From positions 124,001 to 188,000 of the forward strand of contig JBMNRB010000002.1 of NCBI GenBank assembly GCA_050944435.1: a stretch of 64,000 nt of DNA, in the 5' to 3' direction. Source of the stretch: Ruminococcus_G sp050944435. Its GTDB lineage: Bacteria > Bacillota > Clostridia > Lachnospirales > Lachnospiraceae. Each line of letters begins with the position of its first letter. The first letter of the stretch is position 1. A model generated the notes under the pieces. The model saw nothing but the letters and a program-made list of their open reading frames with translations, had not been told where the DNA came from and searched no databases. Shown here piece after piece: positions 51,042 to 60,188 of the stretch. The position numbers were made by a program, and so were the translations under genes.

Positions 51042-52263
51042 ATTTCAGATGGGAATATCCGGACTGACTCAGCCAGTCAAAGGTATAGCCGGCGGGATTA
51101 TCTGCCATTTTCTTTTTCAGGAAATCTTCAAAGGTGATGATTTCCGGGAGCTGGTAAGGCGTATTTTCGTCTGCGCCGGGAGCGCCGTAGGTGCGAACGG
51201 CTTTGGTAGCGGCCAGCAGCTTATCAATGGAAGTTCTGGGAGACAGATTGTTAAAGAAGAAAAACAGAGGTGTGGGTCCTTTCTTTCCTTTTAACACAAA
51301 GTCTTTGATGATTCCTGCCGTTTCTTCGATGGAGCCGAATTCCACCTGTTTTGCTGAAATACCGGCCATAAGGGGAACCATATGATCAGTAGCAACTTTT
51401 CTCGCATATTCCGGCGTCAGTTCAGTCAGATCCGGGTCAATGCAGAAAAACATGTCGTTGGACCACATAATAAATTCCTCGTATTCTTTTCTCGCGTCAC
51501 CCTCCAACTGGGCCGTTCCGAAAAATGCCGTATCCTGCATGGTGATACCGGGCATGTTAAGTTTATCCATCAAACGTTCCAGAGAGGGACGTATGAATTT
51601 TCGGACGATTTCAGGGGTGACCACCGGGACAGATGCGAAAGCGTCGGCGAGAGATACTTGATGGAAACCGGGGAGAACTTCCGCCAGCGCTTTGAACATG
51701 GGAACATGGAAATCATCTACGATCCGATTTAAAAATTCGGTAACGAATTCGGGATCTTCCATAGTATCCATTACCAGATTATCTACTCCGTACAGATTTC
51801 CGGCCAGGGTCCAGGGGGCGGAAAACATGGGGAAAGTATCGGTTCCGGTGTATTTTTTGTAGGCTTCACAGTAACGAAGCAGATAGGGGAACCGTCCCGT
51901 GTCCAGTCCCTGGAATTTTATTTTGTCCAAATCTTCCGGACCCTTGATAAAGTATTCGCTTCTGTCAATGTCCGAGCAGTGATCCGGATAGAAACGAAGC
52001 TTTGCGCCCATGGCTTCCGCTTCGAAATTGTAAACGTCCAGATTGGCAATGATGGTATCCAGATTGAGATATTCCTGGGTCAGCAGAGTACACTCGACCA
52101 TGGCTGCCGGATCGTCTCTCAGCAGATAGTCGTAGGGTACTTTACAGAGTTCGGGAATCAACTCTGTTACCAGGGCCATCAAAGGGACGTCTGCATTGGG
52201 CCAGTTTGCCAGATTTTCAAAGGTTGCCGCAGAGTAACTTAAAAAATTTTTTTCTTCTGCCAT
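51040..52263 (-). CDS. URO-D-family enzyme, copy 4 (metal-motif variant)
   Basis: 407-residue URO-D superfamily protein of a different subgroup from the three island copies, with an N-terminal LANWPNADVPLMALV and the internal FSAPWTLAGNLYGVDNLVMD block that resembles URO-D/MtaA enzymes. Where the island copies have HxC the sequence is TMQDTAFFG, and the C-terminal ligand region reads GPTPLFFFFNN, so no zinc ligands are seen. The catalytic role is therefore doubtful or of another type. ATG 52263 behind AGGAGG. It lies downstream of a LysR-type gene on the same strand, which probably controls it. Confidence 0.8.
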   Translation of the reverse strand: MAEEKNFLSYSAATFENLANWPNADVPLMALVTELIPELCKVPYDYLLRDDPAAMVECTLLTQEYLNLDTIIANLDVYNFEAEAMGAKLRFYPDHCSDIDRSEYFIKGPEDLDKIKFQGLDTGRFPYLLRYCEAYKKYTGTDTFPMFSAPWTLAGNLYGVDNLVMDTMEDPEFVTEFLNRIVDDFHVPMFKALAEVLPGFHQVSLADAFASVPVVTPEIVRKFIRPSLERLMDKLNMPGITMQDTAFFGTAQLEGDARKEYEEFIMWSNDMFFCIDPDLTELTPEYARKVATDHMVPLMAGISAKQVEFGSIEETAGIIKDFVLKGKKGPTPLFFFFNNLSPRTSIDKLLAATKAVRTYGAPGADENTPYQLPEIITFEDFLKKKMADNPAGYTFDWLSQSGYSHLK

Positions 52264-52369
52264 TTTATTTACCTCCTGTATGTATATCCGATGCCTTTAT
52301 TTTAACGGCGCCGGCAGAAGGCGTAAAACGAAGCTTAAGAAAAGCGCTGTTCCAAAATGGCACAGTGCT

Positions 52370-53287
52370 CTATTTATTAGTAATGATATCAATAATTTGT
52401 TTTAAAGCGGGAGACAGATCTTTTTTTCTCCAGGCAACGATCAGTCCGGAACGGGCTTCTCCGGGAAGTTCCCATTTTTTGATATCTTCCGTTTCCCAGT
52501 CGGCACAGAGGAGGCTGGGGGCCACATATATGCCTTTCCCCATGGACAAATTGTAACGTGCGGAATCAGTGCTGCCGCAGATTGTGGAGAGAAGAGGGGA
52601 AAATCCATAATCACTGCATAACTTTTCCAGGTATTTATAGTAGTGGGGATAACTGGCGGGGGAAAGGGTGATAAAAGGCCAGGGGCGGCAGTCTTCAAAG
52701 GAAGAAAGGGATTTCCCGTAAAGCTCGTGGCCCCTGGGGATGAATACGGCGTCGGGGGAATCGAATATCTTTTTCCAATTGCTGACGCGGGGATCCAGAT
52801 AGGGCAGTTCCCCGGACCAGGTGATAATCAGATCCACCTGGTTTTCTTCGAGAGAATCTGGAAGCTGATGCATATCCCTTCTTTCCCACTGGATATTTTT
52901 CATAACACTGTCGGGGAGCCCATCCTCAAGTTTCATCGTGATATAGTCTGCACAGAAACGAGTGGTTTCCAGTATACCTATGCGAATGTGGGCGGACATC
53001 TTCTCCTGGATATCGAAGGCTCTGGAAACGGAGTCCACCAGGGTCTGAGAAATATTCTCCCATCCTTTGGCCAGTTCCCGTCCGGCCGGAGTAAGTTCCA
53101 GGCAGTGGTATTTACGGATAAAAAGGGGAATTCCCAGAAGTTCCTCCAGATTTTTAATCGTCTTGCTGACCATGGAAGGGGTAAAATTATATTCTTCGGC
53201 AACGCGGGAATAATTTAAATATTGACAGCATTTCAGAAAAATCTGTATCTGCTGAAGGGATATGTTCATAATATTTCGATACTTCAT
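52370..53287 (-). CDS. LysR-family transcriptional regulator
   Basis: 305-residue LTTR. The N-terminal winged HTH covers residues 8-66 (SLQQIQIFLKCCQYLNYSRV, FTPSMVSKTIKNLEELLGIP), followed by a two-lobe effector domain (IRIGILETTR; ITWSGELPYLDPRV). The ATG at 53287 has AAAGGAG 7 bases upstream. It is codirectional with URO-D copy 4 after 106 bases and is its likely regulator. The effector is unknown. The divergently positioned galR gene begins further upstream and is not part of this unit. Confidence 0.9.
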   Translation of the reverse strand: MKYRNIMNISLQQIQIFLKCCQYLNYSRVAEEYNFTPSMVSKTIKNLEELLGIPLFIRKYHCLELTPAGRELAKGWENISQTLVDSVSRAFDIQEKMSAHIRIGILETTRFCADYITMKLEDGLPDSVMKNIQWERRDMHQLPDSLEENQVDLIITWSGELPYLDPRVSNWKKIFDSPDAVFIPRGHELYGKSLSSFEDCRPWPFITLSPASYPHYYKYLEKLCSDYGFSPLLSTICGSTDSARYNLSMGKGIYVAPSLLCADWETEDIKKWELPGEARSGLIVAWRKKDLSPALKQIIDIITNK

Positions 53288-53316
53288 AGACAGTCTCCTT
53301 TGCCAACGAGGGGTAT

Positions 53317-54300
53317 TCAGCAGGATTTTCGTTCTACCAGACGGCAGGGAAGTTTGATTTTCATGGCGCAGCCGGTTTGAAAATGATTAAATTGGTGAAG
53401 AATTTGAGCGCCGTAATACCCCATTTCGTAAGCGGGCGCATGAACCGTCGTCAAAGGCGGAGCGGTAAATTCTGCGATGGACAGATCGTCAAAACCCACC
53501 AGACCAATATCTTTGGGAACCTGGTATCCATGGTCGTTCAACGCTTTTAAAGCGCCGATGGCGATTAAATCACTGGCGGCAAAAACGGCTTCAGGAAGAT
53601 TGCCGGAGGCAATCAGAGAAGACATCATATGGTACCCGGAATCGCTGGTGAAGGATTCTTCCAACAAAAAAGACTCATATTCAATCCCATGCCGGCGGCA
53701 GAAATCAATAAAGATACCGGGACGTTCATCGGGGAAAATCCGGTGATCATCCAGGTACTCCCGACCGCTTAAAAAGCCGATTTTTCGATAGCCTTTATGG
53801 CGGAGATAGGAAAGAACCTGGGTAACAGCCTGATGGAAGTCCAGAGTAATTGTGGTGATATCCGGATCCTCCACGGGCATGTCCAGAAAGAGAATCCGAC
53901 TGGTGATTTTTTTCAGTTTGGCAATCTCTTCCGGGCAGAATTTTCCAATGCAGATCAGACCGTCCACATCCTTTAGAAACTCCTCATATCCGAAGTCCGC
54001 TTTATAAGTACGTATCACGTGAATGCCGCTGGAGTTGCAGTAGTCTTCAATTCCCTGGCGGATCATCAGATAGTAAGTGTCGTTGATCTCTTCCTGAGCG
54101 GAGAACCACTGGACAATTCCCAGGGAAAAGGAAGGCCGGGTACTGCGTTTCTTTTTTACATAATTCATTTCTCTGGCAGTATCCAGAACTTTCTGACGGG
54201 TCTGGGGGGTTACGTTCAGCGTGGAGTCCTGATTGAGAATCCGGGATACTGTGGCAGGGGAAACCTGAGCGGCCAAAGCAATATCTTTGATGGTTGACAT
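53317..54300 (-). CDS. galR: LacI-family regulator of the gal genes (GalR)
   Basis: 327-residue LacI/GalR-type repressor: HTH TIKDIALAAQVSPATVSRIL at the N-terminus, hinge, and a sugar-binding domain (GIVQWFSAQEEINDTYYLMI, DGLICIGKF, AVFAASDLIAIGALKAL, IGLVGFDDLSIAEFTAPPL). ATG 54300 with AGGGAGG. Divergent from galK-galT-galM, with three operator-like repeats in the shared promoter region, so it very probably represses the Leloir genes and itself. Galactose or a derivative is the presumed inducer. Confidence 0.9.
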   Translation of the reverse strand: MSTIKDIALAAQVSPATVSRILNQDSTLNVTPQTRQKVLDTAREMNYVKKKRSTRPSFSLGIVQWFSAQEEINDTYYLMIRQGIEDYCNSSGIHVIRTYKADFGYEEFLKDVDGLICIGKFCPEEIAKLKKITSRILFLDMPVEDPDITTITLDFHQAVTQVLSYLRHKGYRKIGFLSGREYLDDHRIFPDERPGIFIDFCRRHGIEYESFLLEESFTSDSGYHMMSSLIASGNLPEAVFAASDLIAIGALKALNDHGYQVPKDIGLVGFDDLSIAEFTAPPLTTVHAPAYEMGYYGAQILHQFNHFQTGCAMKIKLPCRLVERKSC

Positions 54301-54440
54301 AAAAAGCCTCCCTGAAGAAAAATTTATCGTTTAATTCCGGACTATTATATCAGGAAATAAAGGAAATTAAAAGATATGCCGGGAAAGACGGAGCGGTTTG
54401 TGACATTGCCACAAAAATCAAGCGTATTTTTTAGGAAAAA

Positions 54441-54494
54441 ATTTAGTAAATAGTAATTGAAAATTTAGTAAATAAGAAATATAATTTACTTAAA
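54441..54494. promoter_or_regulatory. Three phased operator-like sites at the gal promoter
   Basis: ATTTAGTAAAT, a palindrome, occurs at 54441-54451 and 54463-54473. A degenerate third site ATTTACTTAAA begins at 54484. Centres are 22 and 21 bp apart, two helical turns. The second site fills the spacer between the -35 and -10 boxes. Confidence 0.68.
54457..54485 (+). promoter_or_regulatory. Sigma-A promoter of galKTM
   Basis: TTGAAA (54457-54462), a 17-base spacer and TATAAT (54480-54485). Starts of transcription and translation are very close (about 20 bases), so the leader is short. Confidence 0.78.
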
Positions 54495-54509
54495 AGGAGG
54501 TAGAAAAGG

Positions 54510-55784
54510 GTGAAAAATTTGGGAGCAATCATAGGGGAAATATCGGAAGGAAAATACGACGGAATTCTGAAGGATACTTATCTGGATGAATCTCAGCTTT
54601 CCAGACAGCGCATTCGCTATACAGAAGCCCTGAAACAGTATGAAGCGTTATTTGGACAGGGAGATGTGGCTGTTTACAGTGCGCCGGGACGAAGCGAAGT
54701 GGGAGGAAACCATACGGATCATCAGCATGGAAGGGTTCTGGCGGCATCCGTGAATCTGGACGCCATTGCCGTGGCAGGCTATAATGAGGAAAACTGTGTG
54801 AAAGTGGTATCGGAGGGCCATCCCATGGAGCGGGTGGAGCTTGGCGATCTGGAAAAGCAGCAGGAGGAAGAAGGCACTTCCAAAGGATTGATCCGGGGAG
54901 TCTTAAAGGGACTGAAGGAGAAGGGATATCAGATAGGCGGCTGCAATATTTATGTAACCAGCGATGTGCTGATCGGTGCAGGGCTTTCCTCTTCCGCGGC
55001 CTTTGAAACCATTCTGGGCACGGTCTTTTCCGGTATGTTCAACGGGATGAAGGTCTCATCGGTGGAGATTGCCATGATCGGACAGTATGCAGAAAACGTA
55101 TATTTTGGCAAGCCCTGCGGACTGATGGATCAGATGGCATGTTCCGTGGGCGGATTGATTTACATTGACTTTGAGAATCCATCCCGGCCGAAGGTGGAGC
55201 AGGTAGATATGGGAGCGGATCCTTACAGTTTGTGTATCGTAGACACCAAGGGGTCCCATGAAGATCTCACGGAAGATTATGCAATGATTCCCATGGAAAT
55301 GAAAAATGCGGCAAAAGCTTTTGGAAAGGAAGTTCTTCGGGAGGTGGACGAGGAGGAATTCAAAAAGAGGATTCCCAATCTGCGTCTGGAACTGGGGGAC
55401 CGCAGCGTTTTGCGAGCCCTGCATTTTTTCGAAGAAAACAGACGGGTGCTGCAGCAGGTGGAAGCCTTAAAAAATGGAGAGTTTCCCCGTTTTCTGGAAC
55501 TGGTAAAAGCGTCAGGCGACTCCTCTTTTAAATACCTTCAAAATGTATATACAAACCGGGATGTGCAAAATCAGAGCATGTCCATAGCGTTGGCGGTCAG
55601 TGAAGATATTCTGAAGGATAAAGGCGTCAGCCGGGTTCATGGCGGAGGCTTTGCCGGAACGATCCAGGCCTTTGTCAGGGATGATTTTGTGGCTCAGTAT
55701 AAAGAAAAGATGGAGTACGTATTTGGAGAAGGAACGTGCCGTGTGCTGAAAATCAGAAGGACCGGCGGAATTCAGATGATATAG
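54510..55784 (+). CDS. galK: Galactokinase
   Basis: 424-residue GHMP kinase that phosphorylates galactose at C1. The signature PGRSEVGGNHTDHQHG (about 60-75), the P-loop-like GAGLSSSAAFETILG, and the C-terminal GGGFAGTIQAFV are present. GTG start behind AAAGGAGGTAG. It is 25-30 residues longer than the classical enzyme at the N-terminus, as in many Lachnospiraceae. First of galK-galT-galM, controlled by galR. Confidence 0.95.
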   Translation: MKNLGAIIGEISEGKYDGILKDTYLDESQLSRQRIRYTEALKQYEALFGQGDVAVYSAPGRSEVGGNHTDHQHGRVLAASVNLDAIAVAGYNEENCVKVVSEGHPMERVELGDLEKQQEEEGTSKGLIRGVLKGLKEKGYQIGGCNIYVTSDVLIGAGLSSSAAFETILGTVFSGMFNGMKVSSVEIAMIGQYAENVYFGKPCGLMDQMACSVGGLIYIDFENPSRPKVEQVDMGADPYSLCIVDTKGSHEDLTEDYAMIPMEMKNAAKAFGKEVLREVDEEEFKKRIPNLRLELGDRSVLRALHFFEENRRVLQQVEALKNGEFPRFLELVKASGDSSFKYLQNVYTNRDVQNQSMSIALAVSEDILKDKGVSRVHGGGFAGTIQAFVRDDFVAQYKEKMEYVFGEGTCRVLKIRRTGGIQMI

Positions 55785-55796
55785 GAGGGGGAGCGG

Positions 55797-57290
55797 ATGG
55801 TAAATACAGCGATTAAAAAACTGATCGCCTACGGGCTGGAACGCCGCATGATAAAAGCGCAGGATGTGGATTTTATCCGAAATCAGATCCTGGAAGTTCT
55901 GGAACTGGATGAATATGAGGAACCGGAAGAAAATTATGACCATGTGAAGCTGGAACCGGTGCTGAAAGAGCTGCTGGATGACGCGGCGAAAAGAGGTGTG
56001 CTTAAGCAGGACACCGTGACTTGCCGGGATCTTCTGGATACAAAGATCATGGGAAAGCTGGTGCCCTGGCCGTCGGAAGTAAACCGTATTTTCTGGGAAC
56101 TGTATGGACAGTCTCCGAAAAAAGCTACAGATTATTTTTATCATTTGAGTCAGGACAGTAATTATATCCGCAGAGACCGCATTGCCCGGGATGAAAAATG
56201 GGAGGCTCAAACAGAATACGGCAATATGGAGATTACCATTAATCTTTCAAAACCGGAAAAAGATCCAAAAGATATTGCGGCGGCTCGCAATGCGGCTTCC
56301 AGCAGTTATCCCAAGTGCCTCCTTTGCGGGGAAAATGAAGGATATGCCGGCAGACTTAACCATCCGGCAAGGCAGAATCACAGAATCATTTCCCTGAATC
56401 TTCAGGAAGAAGAATGGGGGCTGCAGTATTCTCCCTATGTTTATTACAATGAGCACTGCATCGTGCTGAACAGAAAACATGTGCCCATGAAGATCAGCGG
56501 AAATACTTTTCGGAAACTTCTGGAATTCGTGGGAAAGTTCCCCCACTACTTTCTGGGATCCAACGCAGATCTGCCCATTGTGGGAGGTTCTATTTTAAGC
56601 CATGATCATTTCCAGGGGGGATGCCATGAGTTTGCCATGGCCAAAGCTGAAGTGGAACGGACATATTCCGTACGGGGATTTCAGGATGTGAATGTGGGAA
56701 TCGTAAAATGGCCCATGTCTGTAATCCGGCTGGAAGCAGAGGATCCTTCCCGCCTGGCAGAACTGGCGGAACATATTCTGGAGAACTGGAGAAATTATAC
56801 GGATGAGACTGTGGCGATCTATGCCTGCACAGAAGGAGAGCCTCATAATACTATCACTCCCATTGCCAGAATGCGAAAGGGCAGATATGAGCTGGATCTG
56901 GTGCTGAGAAATAATCTTACGACGGAGAAATATCCCCTGGGGATTTATCATCCCCATGAAAAACTCCATCATATAAAGAAGGAGAACATTGGGCTGATAG
57001 AAGTAATGGGACTGGCAGTACTTCCGGCCCGCCTGAAAAAGGAGCTGAACGGTCTGGCGGAGGCCATTTTGAAAGAGGAAAATATAGAAGAAAAGGAAGA
57101 ACTGAAAAAACATGCAGATTGGGTAAAGGAATTTTTGCCTTCTTATGATATAATAACAGAAAAAAATATTATGCCGATTCTGCAAAAAGAGGTGGGAAAG
57201 GTATTTGAGCAGGTCTTAGAAGACGCAGGAGTCTTCAAAAGAACCAAGGAGGGCAAAGAAGCCTTTGAACGTTTTATTGCAGGATTATAA
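55797..57290 (+). CDS. galT: UDP-glucose-hexose-1-phosphate uridylyltransferase, type 2
   Basis: 497-residue GalT of the Firmicute type 2 family, unrelated in length to E. coli GalT. It exchanges UMP between UDP-glucose and galactose-1-phosphate. The active-site His motif is in SHDHFQGGCHEFAMAK. The N-terminal domain (AIKKLIAYGLERRMI) and the long C-terminal part are standard. ATG behind GGAGGGGGAG, 12 bases after the galK stop. A UDP-glucose 4-epimerase (galE) is not in the window. Confidence 0.95.
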   Translation: MVNTAIKKLIAYGLERRMIKAQDVDFIRNQILEVLELDEYEEPEENYDHVKLEPVLKELLDDAAKRGVLKQDTVTCRDLLDTKIMGKLVPWPSEVNRIFWELYGQSPKKATDYFYHLSQDSNYIRRDRIARDEKWEAQTEYGNMEITINLSKPEKDPKDIAAARNAASSSYPKCLLCGENEGYAGRLNHPARQNHRIISLNLQEEEWGLQYSPYVYYNEHCIVLNRKHVPMKISGNTFRKLLEFVGKFPHYFLGSNADLPIVGGSILSHDHFQGGCHEFAMAKAEVERTYSVRGFQDVNVGIVKWPMSVIRLEAEDPSRLAELAEHILENWRNYTDETVAIYACTEGEPHNTITPIARMRKGRYELDLVLRNNLTTEKYPLGIYHPHEKLHHIKKENIGLIEVMGLAVLPARLKKELNGLAEAILKEENIEEKEELKKHADWVKEFLPSYDIITEKNIMPILQKEVGKVFEQVLEDAGVFKRTKEGKEAFERFIAGL

Positions 57291-57310
57291 AACAGAAAAG
57301 GGGGAGTACA

Positions 57311-58369
57311 ATGGCAGGAATTACAATTGTTCCATTTGGCAGGACAGAAAAGGGGGAGCAGACGGCCCTTTATAAAATGGTAAACTCCTCGGGAGCCAGC
57401 GTGACAATATGCAGCTACGGCGGAAGCATTGTTTCATTGATGGTTCCCGACCGGGAGGGACGGCTGACGGATGTGGTTTTAGGGTATGATCATCTGCCGG
57501 AATATGAACAGGGAAAAGCATTTTTCGGAGCACTGATCGGGCGCTGCGGCAATCGGATTGCCGGAGGCAGGGCAGAAATTGCCGGAAAAGAATATCAGTT
57601 GGCGAAAAACAATGGTCCCAATCATCTTCACGGCGGTCCGGGAGGATTCAACAAAAAGGTCTGGGATGTACATAGCGAAGGAAATGTGCTGCATCTGCAT
57701 CTGACAAGTCCGGATATGGAGGAACAGTATCCTGGAAATATGGAAGTGGATGTGGAGTATGTTTTTGATGATGAAAACCGTCTGTCTATTACCTATCATG
57801 CGGTTTCAGATAAGGATACTCTGTGTAATTTGACCAATCATGTGTATTTTAATCTGTCCGGCCATGACAGCGGCAGCGTGCTGAATCAAAGAGTACAGAT
57901 ACATGCCAACGGATATCTGCCTGTTGATGAGACGCTGATTCCCACTGGAGAAATACGTCCGGTCACCGGCACCTCTTTTGATTTTCGTATACCGAAAGCT
58001 ATAGGGCGCGATATTGAAAAAGCGGATGAACAGTTGGAACGGGGAGAAGGCTACGATCATAATTACGTGCTGAACCATCAAAAGAGTGAGAAAATATGGG
58101 AGGCCGCTGCAGTTTACAGTGATGACACGGGCATTGCCCTGATATGCCGTACGACTCAGCCGGGGATGCAGTTTTATACAGGCAATCATGTTCTGCCTCA
58201 GAAAGGGAAGAAAGGCGCATCATATGAATCCAGGCAGGGATTCTGCCTGGAAACTCAGGCTTTTCCCGATGCAGTTCACCATGAAAATTTCCCCAGCGTT
58301 TTACTGAAAGCGGGAGAGGAATACATCCAGAAGACGATTTATGAATTCAGGGTGGGAGAACCTTTCTGA
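57311..58369 (+). CDS. galM: Aldose 1-epimerase (mutarotase)
   Basis: 352-residue mutarotase that interconverts alpha and beta galactose. Catalytic His residues are in NHLHGGPGGFNKKVWD and TNHVYFNLSGH; the catalytic Glu is in GFCLETQAFPDAVH. ATG behind AAAGGGGGAG, 20 bases after galT. It completes the Leloir unit: the beta-galactose released from lactosides or taken up is converted to the alpha anomer that GalK uses. Confidence 0.94.
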   Translation: MAGITIVPFGRTEKGEQTALYKMVNSSGASVTICSYGGSIVSLMVPDREGRLTDVVLGYDHLPEYEQGKAFFGALIGRCGNRIAGGRAEIAGKEYQLAKNNGPNHLHGGPGGFNKKVWDVHSEGNVLHLHLTSPDMEEQYPGNMEVDVEYVFDDENRLSITYHAVSDKDTLCNLTNHVYFNLSGHDSGSVLNQRVQIHANGYLPVDETLIPTGEIRPVTGTSFDFRIPKAIGRDIEKADEQLERGEGYDHNYVLNHQKSEKIWEAAAVYSDDTGIALICRTTQPGMQFYTGNHVLPQKGKKGASYESRQGFCLETQAFPDAVHHENFPSVLLKAGEEYIQKTIYEFRVGEPF

Positions 58370-58432
58370 TGAACAGTATTTTTTATTGATTACGCAATTG
58401 TTACATAAAAATTACGAAAGATAAAAAAAGTG

Positions 58433-58461
58433 TTGATTTCTTCCTCAACTCGTGGTATTAT
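58433..58461 (+). promoter_or_regulatory. Predicted promoter of the NlpC/P60 gene
   Basis: TTGATT (58433-58438), a 17-base spacer and TATTAT (58456-58461), about 83 bases upstream of the start codon, leaving an untranslated leader of about 75 bases. Confidence 0.55.
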
Positions 58462-58543
58462 AGGGAACAGAAAGTGGAAATATTACAAAATATTTACAGA
58501 GGACAAATGAAAACTAGTAAGAAGCGACAGGGAGAGATTTGAC

Positions 58544-60034
58544 ATGAAAAAAAGGTTAGTATGCGTGCTCCTGGGCCTTGTTCTGACAGTATCTCAGGTG
58601 ATAACTGTGTTGGCTACAACGGAAGATGAGCTGAGACAACAGAAAAGCCAGGCAGAAAGTCAGTTAAGCGAAACCAATGCCGTAATTGATGATTTGTCCG
58701 AGAGACAGAGCGAAATCCAGGCGGAGATCAATTCCATGGATGCGGAAATGGTGGATCTGATGATTCAGATTGATGCAGCCAAAAACGATATCGATGCAAC
58801 TGAAACGCAAATTACTACAACGGAAGAGAATATTACTGCTAAAGAAGCAGAAATTAAACAGACAAAAGCTGATTTAAAAGAAGCAGAGGAGACGCGGGAC
58901 AAACAGTATGAGGATATGAAAAAACGTATCCAGTATATCTATGAAAACGGCGGCGAGAGTGCCTGGTTCCAGATGCTCTTCGATTCTGAAGATTTTTCAA
59001 AAGTACTTACCCGTGCAGAATACGTACAGGATCTGCAGGACTATGACCGGTCCCAGTTGGAAGCATATGTTGAAGTGGTAAATCAGGTAAAAGAACTGAA
59101 AGCTTCTCTGGAAACCCAGAAAACAGAATTGGAAACAGAGAAAGCTTCATTGGAAGAACAGAAAGCTTCTCTGGAGTCACAGAAAGCTGATCTGGAGGGA
59201 CAGCAGTCAGATCTGCAGACACAGATTGACGCAAAAAAAGCTGCCAGCAGTGATTATGAAAGTCAGATTGCAACTGCCCGTCAGCAGGCAGAAGAAATCA
59301 GTAATCTGATTGCTGAACAGGAAGCTGAACTTAACCGTCTGGAAGAAGAACGCAGACAAGCAGAAGAAGAGGCGGCACGGCAGGCGGCAGCAGAAGAAGC
59401 GGCTAGACAGGCAGCGGCTGAGGAAGCTGCAAGACAGCAGGCAGAGGAAGAAGAACAGGCGGAAGAAGAGGCTCAGGAAGCCGCTTCCGAGGAGACTTCT
59501 GCAGAAGATGCGGAAACGTCAGAAAGTGATTCCAGTGACGGCGGAAGCAGCGAGGAAGTTTACGAAGAGGAATCCAATGAAGAAGAATCTTACGAAGAAG
59601 AATCTTCTGATACTTCATCGGAGGACAGCTCTTATGAAGATACTTCATCATCCGAAGATTCCGGATATTCCAGCGGCGGATCTTCAGGCAGTGCAATTGT
59701 AGCTTATGCAGATCAGTTTGTGGGAAATCCCTATGTATGGGGAGGAAACTCTCTGACCAACGGTATTGACTGTTCACACTTCGTATATCAGGTTCTGAAA
59801 AACTGCGGAGTATACAGCGGCGGTTATACCACATCCTCCGGATGGAGATATCTTGGAACTGCAGTAGGCAGTCTGGCAGAAGCCCAGGCCGGCGATGTTA
59901 TCTGCTATTCCGGTCACGTGGCGATCTATGATGGAAACGGAGGAATTGTAGAAGCCAAAGGAAGCGCCTGGGGTATTACCCATGACAGAAGCGCCGACTG
60001 CAAAACAATTCTTGCCATTCGAAGATTTACATAA
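58544..60034 (+). CDS. Secreted NlpC/P60 peptidoglycan hydrolase with PcsB-like coiled coil
   Basis: 496-residue secreted protein. Signal peptide covers residues 1-27 (MKKRLVCVLLGLVLTVSQVI). A long PcsB-type coiled coil (about 30-240) contains repeated LETEKASLEEQKASLESQK units, an Ala/Glu/Gln/Arg-rich stretch with a repeated EEAARQAAA unit (about 255-300), then an acidic Ser/Glu linker (about 310-385). The C-terminal NlpC/P60 domain has Cys in GIDCSHFVYQVLKNCG, where DCSH replaces the usual DCSG, His in CYSGHVAIYDG, and a following acidic/neutral partner. It likely cleaves D-Glu-diamino acid crosslinks at division. It may be held inactive by the coiled coil and activated by FtsEX-type ABC components. 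Confidence 0.92.
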   Translation: MKKRLVCVLLGLVLTVSQVITVLATTEDELRQQKSQAESQLSETNAVIDDLSERQSEIQAEINSMDAEMVDLMIQIDAAKNDIDATETQITTTEENITAKEAEIKQTKADLKEAEETRDKQYEDMKKRIQYIYENGGESAWFQMLFDSEDFSKVLTRAEYVQDLQDYDRSQLEAYVEVVNQVKELKASLETQKTELETEKASLEEQKASLESQKADLEGQQSDLQTQIDAKKAASSDYESQIATARQQAEEISNLIAEQEAELNRLEEERRQAEEEAARQAAAEEAARQAAAEEAARQQAEEEEQAEEEAQEAASEETSAEDAETSESDSSDGGSSEEVYEEESNEEESYEEESSDTSSEDSSYEDTSSSEDSGYSSGGSSGSAIVAYADQFVGNPYVWGGNSLTNGIDCSHFVYQVLKNCGVYSGGYTTSSGWRYLGTAVGSLAEAQAGDVICYSGHVAIYDGNGGIVEAKGSAWGITHDRSADCKTILAIRRFT

Positions 60035-60060
60035 TTGTATTTTAGTTTGTTGAAGAGAAT

Positions 60061-60096
60061 AAGCCCATTGCCAGGTTTGCCTGGCGATGGGCTTTT
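60061..60096 (+). terminator. Terminator of the NlpC/P60 gene
   Basis: AAGCCCATTGCCAGG and CCTGGCGATGGGCTT form a 15-bp stem with one mismatch and a 4-base loop, followed by TTGCC, so the U-tract is short. Confidence 0.75.
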
Positions 60097-60188
60097 GCCG
60101 TTTCAGTTTCCAGGGAAGGGTATGGAGGTTGCATTTTTCAAAAAAAACAGGTATACTTAAACATCTAAGAAACATTGGAGGAAAATAA

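Noticed and set aside
59090..59260. Short DNA repeats as a CRISPR or tandem repeat array
   Set aside because: They encode the coiled-coil LE-K-ASLE-Q-type repeats of the NlpC/P60 protein and lack spacers of constant length.
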